From DASXMR01 sp036495525 (lineage in GTDB: Bacteria > Actinomycetota > Actinomycetes > Streptosporangiales > Streptosporangiaceae), in the NCBI GenBank assembly GCA_036495525.1, contig DASXMR010000037.1:1-6566 (forward strand): a stretch of DNA of 6,566 nt, in the 5' to 3' direction. This document shows, piece by piece, positions 5,922 through 6,566 of this stretch (position 1 is its first letter; every line of letters starts with the position of its first letter). The notes under the pieces were generated by a model, which made no database searches, was not told the origin of the DNA, and saw only the letters and a program-made list of their open reading frames with translations. Position numbers and translations under genes: made by a program.

Positions 5922-6566
5922 TCAGCCGAGCAGGTGCCGGAAGTAGGAGCCGGGATCGGCGAGGAACTGGCGCCAGTGACTGACCACCTGGAGCTGCTCC
6001 CAGCTGGCCGGCCGGATTCCCCAGTCACCCAGCTCGAGGATCCGAGCGCCAGGCAGGGCCGCTATCAGCGGCGAGTGCGTCGCGACCACCGCCTGCGAGC
6101 CGCCAGCCGCGAGGTCGTGCAGCAGCGCAAGCAGGCCAAGGCACGCGACGAACGACAGCGGCGCGTCCGGCTCGTCCAGCAGGTAGAAACCCGGCTCACT
6201 GACTCTGGTCCGCAGGATCTCCAGGAACCCCTCACCATGGCTCAGCTGGTGGAAACTGGCTTCCCGGTGCTGGCCGGGGTGCTCGGCGAGGTAGCTGTAG
6301 AGGCCGTGCATGGTGTCGGCGCGCAGGAAGTACGACCAGCGAGGCCCGCCCGGCCCCCGCTCGACGACCAGCCGCGACCCGATCCCCGGCGCGGTGCCCG
6401 GCGCGCCAGCGAAGCGGCCAAGCGGCGAGCCGCCGTGCGGGCTGAGCCCGCATGCCTCGGCGAGGATCCCGATCAGCGTCGACTTGCCCGAGCCGTTCTC
6501 GCCGACCAGGACCGTCACCCCGGCCGGCAGCTCAAGCCCGTCGCGCAGCAGCTGAGCCACCGCCGG
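5922..6566 (-). CDS. COG3910-type P-loop ATPase, C-terminal 214 codons (start outside window)
   Basis: The frame is open to the right edge. The GTG at 6558-6560 would leave almost nothing before the Walker A strand, and the frame upstream of it is still open (Pro-Ala), so the true start lies outside. Numbering from that GTG, Walker A is GENGSGKST at 20-28, an ABC-like signature LSHGEG is at 106-111, Walker B is FYLLDEPD at 125-132 with the catalytic Glu130, and the switch His162 is in ATHSP. The spacing between Walker A and signature is compact, without transporter-type features or a coiled-coil arm, as in the predicted soluble ATPases of COG3910. It should bind and hydrolyse ATP as a dimer in the cytoplasm; its partner and process are unknown. 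The TGA at 5922-5924 is followed by a GC-rich hairpin. Confidence 0.9.
   Translation of the reverse strand, partial: PAVAQLLRDGLELPAGVTVLVGENGSGKSTLIGILAEACGLSPHGGSPLGRFAGAPGTAPGIGSRLVVERGPGGPRWSYFLRADTMHGLYSYLAEHPGQHREASFHQLSHGEGFLEILRTRVSEPGFYLLDEPDAPLSFVACLGLLALLHDLAAGGSQAVVATHSPLIAALPGARILELGDWGIRPASWEQLQVVSHWRQFLADPGSYFRHLLG

Noticed and set aside
6558..6560. GTG as the start of the ATPase
   Set aside because: It would put the Walker A strand unusually close to the N-terminus, no ribosome binding site can be judged, and the frame stays open to the window edge; the gene is treated as 5'-truncated.

Overview
The window is about 70% G+C. The three long genes use G or C at nearly every third codon position, and the protein families fit an actinomycete (Actinomycetota). 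I cannot place it more precisely; a Streptomyces- or Streptosporangiales-like genome is a guess. Every gene I can support lies on the minus strand, so the layout is best read from right to left. Long plus-strand reading frames are shadows of these genes. I see no mobile element, CRISPR array, rRNA or tRNA.

From the right edge, in transcription order: (1) the C-terminal part of a P-loop ATPase of the COG3910 type (5922-6566, start outside the window), with a GC-rich hairpin just after its stop; (2) a 342-base gap with short repeats and inverted repeats; (3) a possible small lipoprotein (5223-5579) whose second half looks poorly coding and contains the strongest hairpin of the window; (4) a DUF2461 protein (4526-5170); (5) a 681-residue YyaL/SPATA20-type protein with an N-terminal thioredoxin-like domain and CHWC motif (2413-4458); (6) a 390-base gap rich in hairpins; (7) a secreted C40 (NlpC/P60) peptidoglycan peptidase with an N-terminal region resembling the extracytoplasmic domain of MacB/FtsX permeases (658-2022); (8) a 318-base gap with degenerate repeats; (9) the first 113 residues of an uncharacterised small protein (1-339), whose start codon lies inside an AT-rich near-palindrome.

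Genes 3 to 5 are spaced 52 and 67 bases apart and could be cotranscribed. The NlpC/P60 gene and the left-edge gene each have a long non-coding region in front, so they probably have their own promoters. I see no single pathway that joins the genes; this looks like ordinary chromosomal housekeeping and accessory content. The most interesting parts are regulatory or architectural: the operator-like palindrome over the start codon of the left gene, the structured region before the cell-wall hydrolase, and the hydrolase's permease-like domain.
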